Notes under the pieces: model-generated | The model's database searches: none | The model's input: the letters and a program-made list of their open reading frames with translations, nothing else | Told to the model about the DNA's origin: nothing | Program-made: the position numbers and the translations under genes | Virus record (IMG/VR): IMGVR_UViG_3300027896_000106 | Coordinates: 1-38,490 of that record | DNA from: a virus | Strand: one strand, 5' to 3' | DNA length: 38,490 nucleotides | In this document: piece after piece, positions 31,864 through 38,490 of the stretch | How positions within the stretch are numbered: position 1 is the first letter of the stretch | Layout of the letters: each line of letters starts with the position of its first letter

Positions 31864-32897
31864 AATTTAGATCTATTATATAAACTAATTGTATAGTCTA
31901 CAACTTCTTTTTTATTGTTGATGTCTAAGATAGCAACAAAGTCTTCAATTGCTTTAACTATATCAACACCCGACAAATCTATACTAGCCTCATCACCAAC
32001 CTTTATCTTGTTGTAATTAACATCATAATCAACGTGTAAGTCGTTAGGTTTGTATTGGTTCATCTTAGCAATCAATACATCCAAATGATTGGAACTAATA
32101 TTCTTATCAATTACTAATTTAATAATATTATTGGGTATAAAGCTATTGAAATCCTTGTCGATATCTTTTAAGGTGATTAGTTTTGAAAGGTATACCTTTA
32201 TATGTTGCGGGGTGTTTGGGTTTTCAACAAACTCGTAAGAAAGATTATCTGTATCAAGTATGTAATAACCTTTATGCTGGTAAGCATCTCCAAAATCCAT
32301 CTGAAAAGGATTACCAACATAAACAATGGTGCTGTTAGTAAACTTTTTTTCATCCCGTAAATGAAAATGCCCGGAAAAAATTAAAGGTGCTTTTGATGTT
32401 AGTAATTCAGCACTATCACCTGAATCACATACTTTAAATGCATTCATCTTAAAGTTACGTAATTCGAAATGGCCAAATATAACGTCACTGTTTGGTATGT
32501 CTTGTAACTTTGTACCCCAAGGGCAAAAAGTAAATCTTCTATCCTGTACATCTATAGTAGTACACGTATCAAATACGTGTATATTCTTTCTACCTTTAAG
32601 AACAGCTAAGCTATTAATTTCAGATGTGTCTTTATAATAGCAGTCGTGGTTACCAGTGATAGCGTAAACGTTAAAGTTTTCTAAATTGCTAAAAAACTTA
32701 TTAGATACAGCTAATGTATGTAAATTAATCTCATCCCTGTAATGGTGAACATCGCCGCAAAAGATTACATCTTTAATTCCTCTTTCTGTGATGTTGTTTT
32801 TAAACCAATCACACCATTCCAGAGATATATTGTGCCAAAACACTGAATTTTGGTGTACTCCTAAATGTAAATCAGAAAATATTGCTATCTTGGACAT
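31860..32897 (-). CDS. gp47: Recombination nuclease, gp47/Mre11-like
   Basis: 345 residues (T4 gp47 is 339). Phosphoesterase motifs in order: FSDLHLGVH, GDVHHY, ITGNHDC, 'FGHFEL', 'FSGHFHL'. Together they bind two metal ions at the nuclease centre. The C-terminal 100 residues are the partner-binding region. The ATG overlaps the gp55 stop in TAATG, so gp55, gp47 and gp46 are translationally coupled. Confidence 0.96.
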   Translation of the reverse strand: MSKIAIFSDLHLGVHQNSVFWHNISLEWCDWFKNNITERGIKDVIFCGDVHHYRDEINLHTLAVSNKFFSNLENFNVYAITGNHDCYYKDTSEINSLAVLKGRKNIHVFDTCTTIDVQDRRFTFCPWGTKLQDIPNSDVIFGHFELRNFKMNAFKVCDSGDSAELLTSKAPLIFSGHFHLRDEKKFTNSTIVYVGNPFQMDFGDAYQHKGYYILDTDNLSYEFVENPNTPQHIKVYLSKLITLKDIDKDFNSFIPNNIIKLVIDKNISSNHLDVLIAKMNQYKPNDLHVDYDVNYNKIKVGDEASIDLSGVDIVKAIEDFVAILDINNKKEVVDYTISLYNRSKL

Positions 32898-33352
32898 TAT
32901 TCAAAAATAAAACTACCATCTTCATCGTTGGTACTATCTGGCTTGATGTAAATGTTAGCATCTGAGCTATTAGCCATCTCTTCTTCGTAAAATCTACTCC
33001 TATATTCGTTTAAAGCTTCTGTATGCTTCTTCTCTTTTTTGATTCTGTTAATAAAGGCATGGAAAGCAATTGTAGTGAAGTATGAAAACGGGTTGTGTTC
33101 TGAGTTAACATCAAACTTTTTATTCTTAACTGCGGTGTACATCTTAACAATAGCGTCTCCAATCATTTCATCCTTGTAAGTATAGTTAATAAAGTTTGAT
33201 GAATAGCTCAGTCCAACAGCAATCTTGTTAATTGACTCAGCAATTACGCGTTCGTTTGAACTATCTTTGTAATATTCAACTAATTGTTGTTTAAATACAG
33301 CTGGGTCAATATAGTATTCAGTCTTTTTTGGTTTAGGACCTCTTTTAGCCAT
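32897..33352 (-). CDS. gp55: Late transcription sigma factor, gp55-like
   Basis: 151 residues (T4 gp55 is 185). 'YKDEMIGDAIVKMYTAVKNKKFDVNSEHNPFSYFTTIAFHAFINRIKKEKKH' is the sigma region 2 equivalent of T4-family gp55, containing the core-binding and promoter-melting helices. The acidic end GSFIFE may be the clamp-binding tail. It should direct host RNA polymerase to the TAAATA boxes found ahead of many late genes in this window. It stands in the T4-like order with gp47 and gp46. Confidence 0.93.
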   Translation of the reverse strand: MAKRGPKPKKTEYYIDPAVFKQQLVEYYKDSSNERVIAESINKIAVGLSYSSNFINYTYKDEMIGDAIVKMYTAVKNKKFDVNSEHNPFSYFTTIAFHAFINRIKKEKKHTEALNEYRSRFYEEEMANSSDANIYIKPDSTNDEDGSFIFE

Positions 33353-33372
33353 GGGTATATAATATATTACTA

Positions 33373-34806
33373 TTAAAGCTTTTCAACTATCTCACCAATT
33401 TTGTATTGGATCTTCTCTTCCGTGTATATTTCTTGTCGTCTCTGGCTGTGAAGTGAGCTATATTTGAGGTCATCTGCAAGATCTATAATAGTTAACTTGT
33501 CTTTATTAGGATTTAAACGTAATCCTCTACCAATTGATTGAATAGTTCGTACAAAACTTTTACCTCCTGATGCAAAAATGATCATATGCAGGTTTTTTAT
33601 GTTAACACCAGTAGAAAATATTGCGCTAATTGCTATGCATACAACGTTATCATTATCTTCCATCTCTTTTACAACGCGAGCACGTTCACCCACTTCAACT
33701 TCACCGCGAATAAAATAAACTTTGCGGTCTGGTAAGTTGGATTTGAGATAATCTAGTAAGATATCGCCATGAACTATATGGTTTACAAGTATCAAAATGT
33801 TATTTTTACATTTATCGCTAATAATTTTGATAACTTCGTTCCTGTACCTGTTACTGTAAATGAAGTCAAGTTCCGTTCTGAACTTGTTTGCTCCAACGAT
33901 ATTTGGAACTTTATTTTGGTACTTTATTTTTACTATCTTTATTTCCGCATTAGTTAGGTACGATTCTGTACGTAGTTCATAGGAACTCTTTTCGTAAAAC
34001 ACATTTCCCAATTTACCCACAATGTTCCATTCGTCGATTTTGTTGTCAGGAAGTGATCCCGTCAAGCCAAATTTATGGAAAGTCTTTATGGAACTGATAA
34101 TTTTACATATTTTGTTACCTTTCTTTAGTTTATGGCACTCGTCCACAACTAAAATATCTACATCTTTTAACCAATCTTCTTCTTCAAATCTACTTTGTAA
34201 TACACCCATGTTGGCTATAATTACATTAGCGGTAAAATCTGGTTCAACAGAGCCTGTCCATTTTGTTGTTTTAAAAGGAACTCCATAATCAATAAAATCT
34301 TTGTGTGTTTGTGATACGAGTGTTAAATCCGGCACCACTAATAAACATTTCATTTTTTTGTTTTTACTTTCAAAAAAAGAGGAAAGTAATGAAGCTATAG
34401 TAAGGGTTTTACCACCGCCGGTACCTAGCTTTATAATTCCACGACCAAATAAAAATGATTGGTTAATTATATCCTGTTGGTAATCTCTTAATTCTAAATT
34501 TAGCCTGGTATATAACGAAGCACCTTTCATTCCAGGTTTTACAACATCCTGTATCTTATCATCTGTTTTTATTTCTTCGTTTGGGTAAACATTTTTGATG
34601 TACCTTAAAATATCATAAAATAATCCTGGTTCGAAAAGACCTGTTGGAGTTATACAGTAAATTCTTGATGGTACAAAACCACGGCCCATCCTTCTCATGA
34701 AAAATGCATTTTCATTTTTTACACTATAACACTCTCTTATTTCATCGAATTTATCTCCGAAAATTCTGCATAATTTTCTATTTGGAAAATATTCGAATGA
34801 TATCAT
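33373..34806 (-). CDS. uvsW: Superfamily 2 helicase UvsW
   Basis: 477 residues (T4 UvsW about 500). 'ELRDYQQDIINQSFLFGRGIIKLGTGGGKTLTIASL' gives the Q-like motif and Walker A (GTGGGKT 128-134). DECH at 222-225, 'FGLTGS' motif III, 'GEVEVGERARVVKEME' and 'QSIGRGLRLNPNKDKLTIIDLADD' motifs V-VI complete the helicase. It unwinds R-loops and branched DNA to move replication to recombination mode. Start codon overlaps the uvsY stop. Confidence 0.95.
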   Translation of the reverse strand: MISFEYFPNRKLCRIFGDKFDEIRECYSVKNENAFFMRRMGRGFVPSRIYCITPTGLFEPGLFYDILRYIKNVYPNEEIKTDDKIQDVVKPGMKGASLYTRLNLELRDYQQDIINQSFLFGRGIIKLGTGGGKTLTIASLLSSFFESKNKKMKCLLVVPDLTLVSQTHKDFIDYGVPFKTTKWTGSVEPDFTANVIIANMGVLQSRFEEEDWLKDVDILVVDECHKLKKGNKICKIISSIKTFHKFGLTGSLPDNKIDEWNIVGKLGNVFYEKSSYELRTESYLTNAEIKIVKIKYQNKVPNIVGANKFRTELDFIYSNRYRNEVIKIISDKCKNNILILVNHIVHGDILLDYLKSNLPDRKVYFIRGEVEVGERARVVKEMEDNDNVVCIAISAIFSTGVNIKNLHMIIFASGGKSFVRTIQSIGRGLRLNPNKDKLTIIDLADDLKYSSLHSQRRQEIYTEEKIQYKIGEIVEKL

Positions 34807-35201
34807 TACATTTGTTCGAGCTTTATTATATCAATGATATTCTTAATATCGTAGGTAAGTGATGAAAATGATTTTTCTGTTTTTTCTAAAAACTCTATAA
34901 TAAGTTTTTCTTCTTTAATTTGTAATTTTAAATTCTTTATAAGATCATTGTTTTGAGCTGCGGTAATTACTGAATCTTTGGATAACTTTATTACAGCTTG
35001 AGATTGTACTTCATTTACTAGAGTTCCAAGTGTTTCTTCTAGTTGTGCCTCGAGTTTATAGAGATTGCGCTTGTGGTTGATTAATCTGCTAACCCAGAAG
35101 TGTTTACGACCAGGAGATTTGAGAGATGCATCTTTTATAGTAAATTCATCTAATTTCAGATCTTCTGTGATCTCCTGAATATATCTTTCTAATATTTCCA
35201 C
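34806..35201 (-). CDS. uvsY: Recombination mediator UvsY
   Basis: 131 residues (T4 UvsY is 137); GTG start. A helical protein whose 'SLKSPGRKHFWVSRLINHKRNLYKLEAQLEETLG' resembles the UvsY segment for DNA and subunit contacts, and whose C-terminal helices fit its length. UvsY loads UvsX on gp32-coated DNA. The TAATG overlap with uvsW and the T4-like neighbourhood support the call. Confidence 0.78.
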   Translation of the reverse strand: MEILERYIQEITEDLKLDEFTIKDASLKSPGRKHFWVSRLINHKRNLYKLEAQLEETLGTLVNEVQSQAVIKLSKDSVITAAQNNDLIKNLKLQIKEEKLIIEFLEKTEKSFSSLTYDIKNIIDIIKLEQM

Positions 35202-35209
35202 AAAACAAT

Positions 35210-35217
35210 TATAAATA
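35210..35217 (+). promoter_or_regulatory. Late promoter TATAAATA
   Basis: Exact TATAAATA with a 7-nt spacer to a TTG start at 35225, in a 23-nt divergent gap. Supports the TTG as a genuine start of the plus-strand operon. Confidence 0.6.
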
Positions 35218-35224
35218 TTAATAA

Positions 35225-35497
35225 TTGAAAATCAACCCAGTATACAAAAAATTTTTTATTAAAGCTCTTAAGGAAAGTGGCCCTAATTACGTAGCCACAA
35301 TTCCTAACACAGCAGGTAGAGGTGGTGCAGTTGGTAACTCACCTAACATGTATACCACTGGTAGCGCTACTGGCACAACAGGTACAGATGCGTACGCTCC
35401 TGGAGACATGAGAGTACCATCGTCATTATACGGTGGTAAAATGGCTAGACGCAATACTGTTAATCGGTTCCCAAAAAGAACACGTAGAAAGAAGTAA
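35225..35497 (+). CDS. Small Gly/Thr-rich protein with basic tail, putative internal head protein
   Basis: 90 residues from TTG. 'MKINPVYKKFFIKALKE' followed by SG has the capsid-targeting shape (amphipathic helix, L-x-E, small residue). A low-complexity Gly/Ala/Thr middle (TGSATGTTGTDAYAPGDM) precedes a strongly basic C terminus NRFPKRTRRKK, consistent with DNA contact. The stop overlaps the next ATG (TAATG). Packaged, DNA-bound head protein is the inferred role. Confidence 0.55.
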   Translation: MKINPVYKKFFIKALKESGPNYVATIPNTAGRGGAVGNSPNMYTTGSATGTTGTDAYAPGDMRVPSSLYGGKMARRNTVNRFPKRTRRKK

Positions 35498-35916
35498 TGG
35501 ATTTAGGTCACTGGCAAACAAATTTAGTTGTTGAGGAAACCCAACTACAATACGGCTTTATTTACGTTATCACAAACTTAATTGATGGTAAGAAGTATAT
35601 TGGAAAGAAACAAATAAAAACGGTTAAAAAACTTAAGCCGTTAAAAGGTAAAAAGAACAAGAGACATTTTGATGCTGAAACAGATTGGAAAACCTATACA
35701 TCATCATCAAAAGAGTTAAACGAAGATATTGTTAAGCATGGGATTGAAAACTTTAAATTCGAAATATTAAGGTTTTGTGACAGCAAATTTGAATTAGCGT
35801 ATTATGAGGCAAAACTTCAATTTGATAATGATGTATTACTCAAGGACGGTTTTTACAACGGAATCATAAACTGTAGAATCGGGAGAGCTCCTAGATCATT
35901 ATTGGAAAAACTTTAA
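35497..35916 (+). CDS. Small GIY-YIG nuclease
   Basis: 139 residues. 'QYGFIYVITNLIDGKKYIGKKQIK' carries the GIY (YGFIYV) and YIG parts; then 'ETDWKTYTSSSKELNEDIVKHGIENFKFEILRFC' and 'ELAYYEAKLQFDNDV' hold the conserved helix with Glu. Phage proteins of this short class (no extra DNA-binding domain) are common and may be homing or genuine functional nucleases. It is coupled by TAATG to the gene before it, unlike a typical invading element. Confidence 0.83.
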   Translation: MDLGHWQTNLVVEETQLQYGFIYVITNLIDGKKYIGKKQIKTVKKLKPLKGKKNKRHFDAETDWKTYTSSSKELNEDIVKHGIENFKFEILRFCDSKFELAYYEAKLQFDNDVLLKDGFYNGIINCRIGRAPRSLLEKL

Positions 35917-35924
35917 AATATGAT

Positions 35925-36470
35925 ATGGTCCAAGAGACTCATAGTCATAACTTAAAGTTTATTGACATCAATCATCTTTTTGTAGACAATATACAAACCA
36001 ATATTTTTAATGATTTAAAGAAGTATGGGTTGCTTAACAAACCATTAACAAACAAAGATGTAAAACGTCTGTTCTACCACTACGTTATACACTATGTTTG
36101 TGAGACATTACTCAACGGTTCTAAAATAGGTAAGCCAATTATCTTGTTGAATATCAATGGTTTACCGGTAGGTAAGCTAAATGATTATAGTAAACCAACA
36201 GAAATAGTACAGCTAATAGAGAAGATACTCGACAAGTTAGAAAAGATGCTGCCTGTTAGAGTAGTTAAAATAACTGAAGAATACAGTAAGATCAAACAGT
36301 CAAAAGATATGTATGTTTTACTGTTAAACGAGAGTAATCAAAAAGTTAAAACAACTAATTCTAAAGACTTTACTTTGCAAAAAATAAAGCTTTTTGCAAA
36401 ACGTCATGAATTAACGTTTTTAAGTGATGACTATTTAAATAGGCTAAAAACTAAACAGCTCTTAATCTAA
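35925..36470 (+). CDS. Unknown 181-residue protein
   Basis: MVQETHSHNLKFIDINHLFVDN, helical regions 'DVKRLFYHYVIHYVCETLLNGSKIGKPIILLNINGLPVGKLNDYSKPTEIVQLIEKILDKLEKMLP', and a basic C-terminal 'LQKIKLFAKRHELTFLSDDYLNRLKTKQLLI'. No motif recognised. Located in the plus-strand operon between a nuclease and putative head proteins. Confidence 0.6.
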   Translation: MVQETHSHNLKFIDINHLFVDNIQTNIFNDLKKYGLLNKPLTNKDVKRLFYHYVIHYVCETLLNGSKIGKPIILLNINGLPVGKLNDYSKPTEIVQLIEKILDKLEKMLPVRVVKITEEYSKIKQSKDMYVLLLNESNQKVKTTNSKDFTLQKIKLFAKRHELTFLSDDYLNRLKTKQLLI

Positions 36471-36476
36471 TAAATA
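36469..36476 (+). promoter_or_regulatory. Late promoter-like box AATAAATA
   Basis: AATAAATA with a 5-nt spacer to the ATG at 36482; overlaps the stop of the preceding gene. Confidence 0.45.
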
Positions 36477-36481
36477 ATAAC

Positions 36482-36847
36482 ATGGATATGTTTACGGAAA
36501 AAGCTAATAAAATAATGCAGAAAGAAGTAATGTCTGGTATTCGTAAAAAAATGCCGCCTCCAGAAAAAGCTTTTAAAGATAAAAGCAAGTACAACCGTAA
36601 ACACAAGCACAAGCAAGATTATGATGAAGATGCAGAGGATAGTTCTGTAGCTCAGCAAACAGATCCAACAGGTATTACACCCGGGCAGGAAAAAGCTATT
36701 AACTTAGCTAGTCGATTAGCAACAAAACCTGGTAAATTTAATTTACCTTTCATTGGTGCTCAAGCAAAAATGAATTCTGCATACGGGGATTTAATGAAAG
36801 CATTAGCTACTAAAATTGCAACAATAGCAAAAACAATTAATACATGA
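36482..36847 (+). CDS. Unknown small protein of the plus-strand operon
   Basis: 121 residues: helical N terminus (MDMFTEKANKIMQKEVMSG), a basic/acidic middle (KYNRKHKHKQDYDEDAEDSS) and a helical C terminus with 'NLASRLATKPGKFNLPFIGAQAKMNSAYGDLMKALATKI'. Ends in ATGA overlap with the next gene. Possibly a virion protein by context. Confidence 0.6.
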   Translation: MDMFTEKANKIMQKEVMSGIRKKMPPPEKAFKDKSKYNRKHKHKQDYDEDAEDSSVAQQTDPTGITPGQEKAINLASRLATKPGKFNLPFIGAQAKMNSAYGDLMKALATKIATIAKTINT

Positions 36848-37212
36848 AAAAGTTTTTACATATTATCGAACAGTATAATGCTAAGCTTGTCAACGAACAA
36901 GATGCACCACCTCCTATGCCTGCACCACCCCCAGAAGGCTTTTCATCACCCCCAGCTCCAGCTCCTCAAGTACCTACCGGTGCACCAGAAGCTCCAGTAG
37001 AAGATCAACCTGAACAACCAGACGTTCCTGCTGGTATTGCAACAATGGGTAACATGCTTAAGAAAGCTTTAACGATGAAGTTAAGCGATGAAGATCGCTT
37101 TAAAGTTTCACAATTACCAGAAATAAACGAAAATAACGCAAACGAAATTATTAACACTTTAATCAGCATTATGAAGAGCTATTCAGCCGATCTTGATGTT
37201 GGAACTGAATAA
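36844..37212 (+). CDS. Putative capsid-targeted protein, Pro-rich
   Basis: 122 residues. The N terminus MKKFLHIIEQYNAKLVNE-Q has the capsid-targeting shape. A Pro/Ala-rich linker runs from about residue 24 to 66, followed by helices 'AGIATMGNMLKKALTMKLSDEDRFKVSQLPEI'. The start and stop are both shared with neighbours (ATGA, TAATG). A packaged internal protein is inferred. Confidence 0.55.
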   Translation: MKKFLHIIEQYNAKLVNEQDAPPPMPAPPPEGFSSPPAPAPQVPTGAPEAPVEDQPEQPDVPAGIATMGNMLKKALTMKLSDEDRFKVSQLPEINENNANEIINTLISIMKSYSADLDVGTE

Positions 37213-38225
37213 TGTATAAATCGTTAGACAAAGTATATTTGGAGAATGTAGCTACTATTCTCAAAAATGTCTTGACTGAACAGGATGCTAATATACCTGG
37301 ACCAGAACAATCTGCTTTACCACCACCTAAACCAAAAAAAACTCCAGTAATAGATGCTTCATACGATGAAATTATCTATAATAGATACCCTGGCGACAAA
37401 AGCGATTTAGAAAAAATTACAGGTATTCAATTGCCAAGTAACAGTACAAAACTGCATATTGTTGGTGATTTGAATAAAAAAGTTTGGTCAAGTTTATTTG
37501 AAATTGCTCCACCTAAAAAGGGTAAAGCGGAAGGGCAAACCAAAGGTTCTGGTAATGGTGAGTTAGCAATGTATTGGTTTCTTAAAAAATCAAATCCAGG
37601 TGTAAGAGATACAAGATATGAAGCAGCTGGCAAAGCTGATATTGCAGTTGGAGATGTTGGTGTTGAAGTAAAAGCATATCCAATGAACGATCTTTATATA
37701 AAGATAGGTAAATTTAGAACAGCTGGTGAAAGTGCAGGTAAACAAAATAATATTGCTATAAATACAGTGCTTGGAATGGGAACATTAATGGGAAAGATTG
37801 CTATGCCAGAAGGTAAAAGTAAAGGTAAAATAGCTGATCCTGGGAACTTTAATTTTGAAGATTTAAATAAATCATTTGAAAAGCTAAACAAACTATACAA
37901 GGCTGTTGACGACCCGTATTTGTTATCTAATTTTGATATTTTTAAACAGATACATGAAAACATTGATTTAGTTTATGGTTACCTTGGTAAGAAAGAATCT
38001 AGTGAAGAGTTAGCTAAAAATTTACTCTGGAAAACATTAATTATCAAAATATTAAACAAACCAGGTCCAGGTGGTTTCATAATAAATTGCAATGTGGCAG
38101 GTAATATGGAATGGTTTAAAATACCAACCGGTCTAGACCCAGAAAATATGCCAAGCGCATTTAAAGGTGATGATGTAAAAGCAGGTAGCGGTGAATTATT
38201 CGTAACAAAGAGGTTATTTAGATGA
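37212..38225 (+). CDS. Putative packaged PD-(D/E)XK nuclease
   Basis: 337 residues. The N terminus MYKSLDKVYLENVATILKNV, then LTE and Gln, fits the capsid-targeting shape, followed by a Pro-rich linker (30-45). The catalytic-type pattern is GNGE117LAMYWFL, then AGKAD143IAVGDVGVE152VK154AY, i.e. a Glu helix, an Asp at the end of a strand, and E-x-K, the classic PD-(D/E)XK arrangement. C-terminal residues about 270-337 end 'GELFVTKRLFR'. It would cut DNA; with the N-terminal tag it could be delivered into the host cell. It couples with both neighbours by start/stop overlap. Confidence 0.65.
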   Translation: MYKSLDKVYLENVATILKNVLTEQDANIPGPEQSALPPPKPKKTPVIDASYDEIIYNRYPGDKSDLEKITGIQLPSNSTKLHIVGDLNKKVWSSLFEIAPPKKGKAEGQTKGSGNGELAMYWFLKKSNPGVRDTRYEAAGKADIAVGDVGVEVKAYPMNDLYIKIGKFRTAGESAGKQNNIAINTVLGMGTLMGKIAMPEGKSKGKIADPGNFNFEDLNKSFEKLNKLYKAVDDPYLLSNFDIFKQIHENIDLVYGYLGKKESSEELAKNLLWKTLIIKILNKPGPGGFIINCNVAGNMEWFKIPTGLDPENMPSAFKGDDVKAGSGELFVTKRLFR

Positions 38226-38490
38226 ACAATTTTAAATCATATTTTTTAACCGAAGGGGGTGCAGCTGGTCACATGGCACATCCATTTGATGTACTTACTG
38301 TTAAAACCGGTAAAGATTTAATTTCGTTTTTTAATAAAGCGTATAATAGTTTAAGAAGACACAGTGCATCTTTAAAGATTGATGGTGTTAATGTGAGTAT
38401 TAAACTCGTAAATACTGGTTCAGAAGAAACACCGATCTGGCAATTTGCATTGGACAGAGGCTCAATGAAGCCACTCGATGTAAAAGGTAT
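38222..38490 (+). CDS. KxDG nucleotidyltransferase (ligase-like), N-terminal part
   Basis: 89 complete codons to the window edge, ATG overlapping the previous stop (ATGA). MNNFKSYFLTE followed by GG is the best capsid-targeting match here, including the L-T-E/G cut pattern. Then 'GHMAHPFDVLTVKTG' and the active-site-like 'SLKIDGVNVSIKL', where Lys of KxDG would take the AMP/GMP. The KxDGxN spacing resembles RNA ligase/DNA ligase superfamily motif I. The downstream motifs lie outside the window. Confidence 0.65.
   Translation, partial: MNNFKSYFLTEGGAAGHMAHPFDVLTVKTGKDLISFFNKAYNSLRRHSASLKIDGVNVSIKLVNTGSEETPIWQFALDRGSMKPLDVKG

Noticed and set aside
35925-36470. Small terminase subunit
   Set aside because: Length is similar, but there is no helix-turn-helix or oligomerisation pattern and the context is a head-protein operon.
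36467-36658. Hydrophobic 63-residue frame on the minus strand
   Set aside because: Antisense to a coupled plus-strand gene; hydrophobicity is an effect of complementing lysine-rich codons.
1-38490. tRNA genes, CRISPR arrays, insertion sequences, integrase or attachment sites
   Set aside because: No cloverleaf-type T-loop sequences, regular spaced repeats, transposase motifs or integrase motifs were seen on either strand.

Overview
This window is a strictly lytic, T4-related (tailed myovirus) genome segment, AT-rich and with almost no intergenic space. The evidence is the set of T4-type genes: terminase large subunit, tail sheath and tail tube, a gp14-like neck protein, DNA polymerase gp43, clamp gp45, helicase gp41, primase gp61, ssDNA-binding gp32, recombination genes uvsX, uvsY and uvsW, the gp46/gp47 nuclease, and the late sigma factor gp55. 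Divergence from T4, the separated blocks and the inteins suggest a distant, probably aquatic, T4-like phage. The host cannot be named from the sequence. No tRNA, IS element, CRISPR array or lysogeny gene was seen.

Layout. 1-9306 (minus): packaging and tail genes in T4 order 17-18-19, with two further tube-fold proteins. 9331-11637 (plus): acidic head-core-like protein, small basic protein, gp14-like neck protein. 11634-13137 (minus): four unknown small genes, one with two membrane segments. 13173-13598 (plus): a small protein with a capsid-targeting-like N terminus. 13595-22299 (minus): primase, small unknowns, clamp, gp32, possible helicase-loader region, gp41, then a glycosyltransferase / acetyltransferase / class II glutamine amidotransferase cassette. 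22347-23390 (plus): an acidic structural-type protein. 23387-35201 (minus): queC with a relic of queD, uvsX, an Sm-like candidate, DNA polymerase, a glycosyltransferase, gp46, gp47, gp55, uvsW, uvsY. 35225-38490 (plus): tightly coupled operon of small proteins, a GIY-YIG nuclease, a PD-(D/E)XK nuclease candidate and a KxDG nucleotidyltransferase, several with an N-terminal tag that resembles the T4 capsid-targeting sequence.

The main discovery is the terminase large subunit. It is interrupted by three inteins and is split into two genes. A class 3 intein with a LAGLIDADG endonuclease sits in the Walker A loop. An atypically split intein (39-residue N part, 113-residue C part) lies just before Walker B, with a free-standing GIY-YIG endonuclease gene between its halves. 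A 133-residue mini-intein lies between the ATPase and nuclease domains. Removing all three and joining the halves restores a continuous terminase of about 561 residues.

Other systems of interest are a recurrent TAAATA late-promoter box only 5-7 nt before start codons, which predicts nearly leaderless late mRNAs (gp55, the sigma factor expected to read it, is in the window); a set of proteins likely packaged in the head and delivered with the DNA, including a nuclease and a ligase-like enzyme; and signs of 7-deazaguanine DNA-modification genes (queC, a queD relic, a nearby amidotransferase), with a QueC that has lost three of its four zinc ligands.
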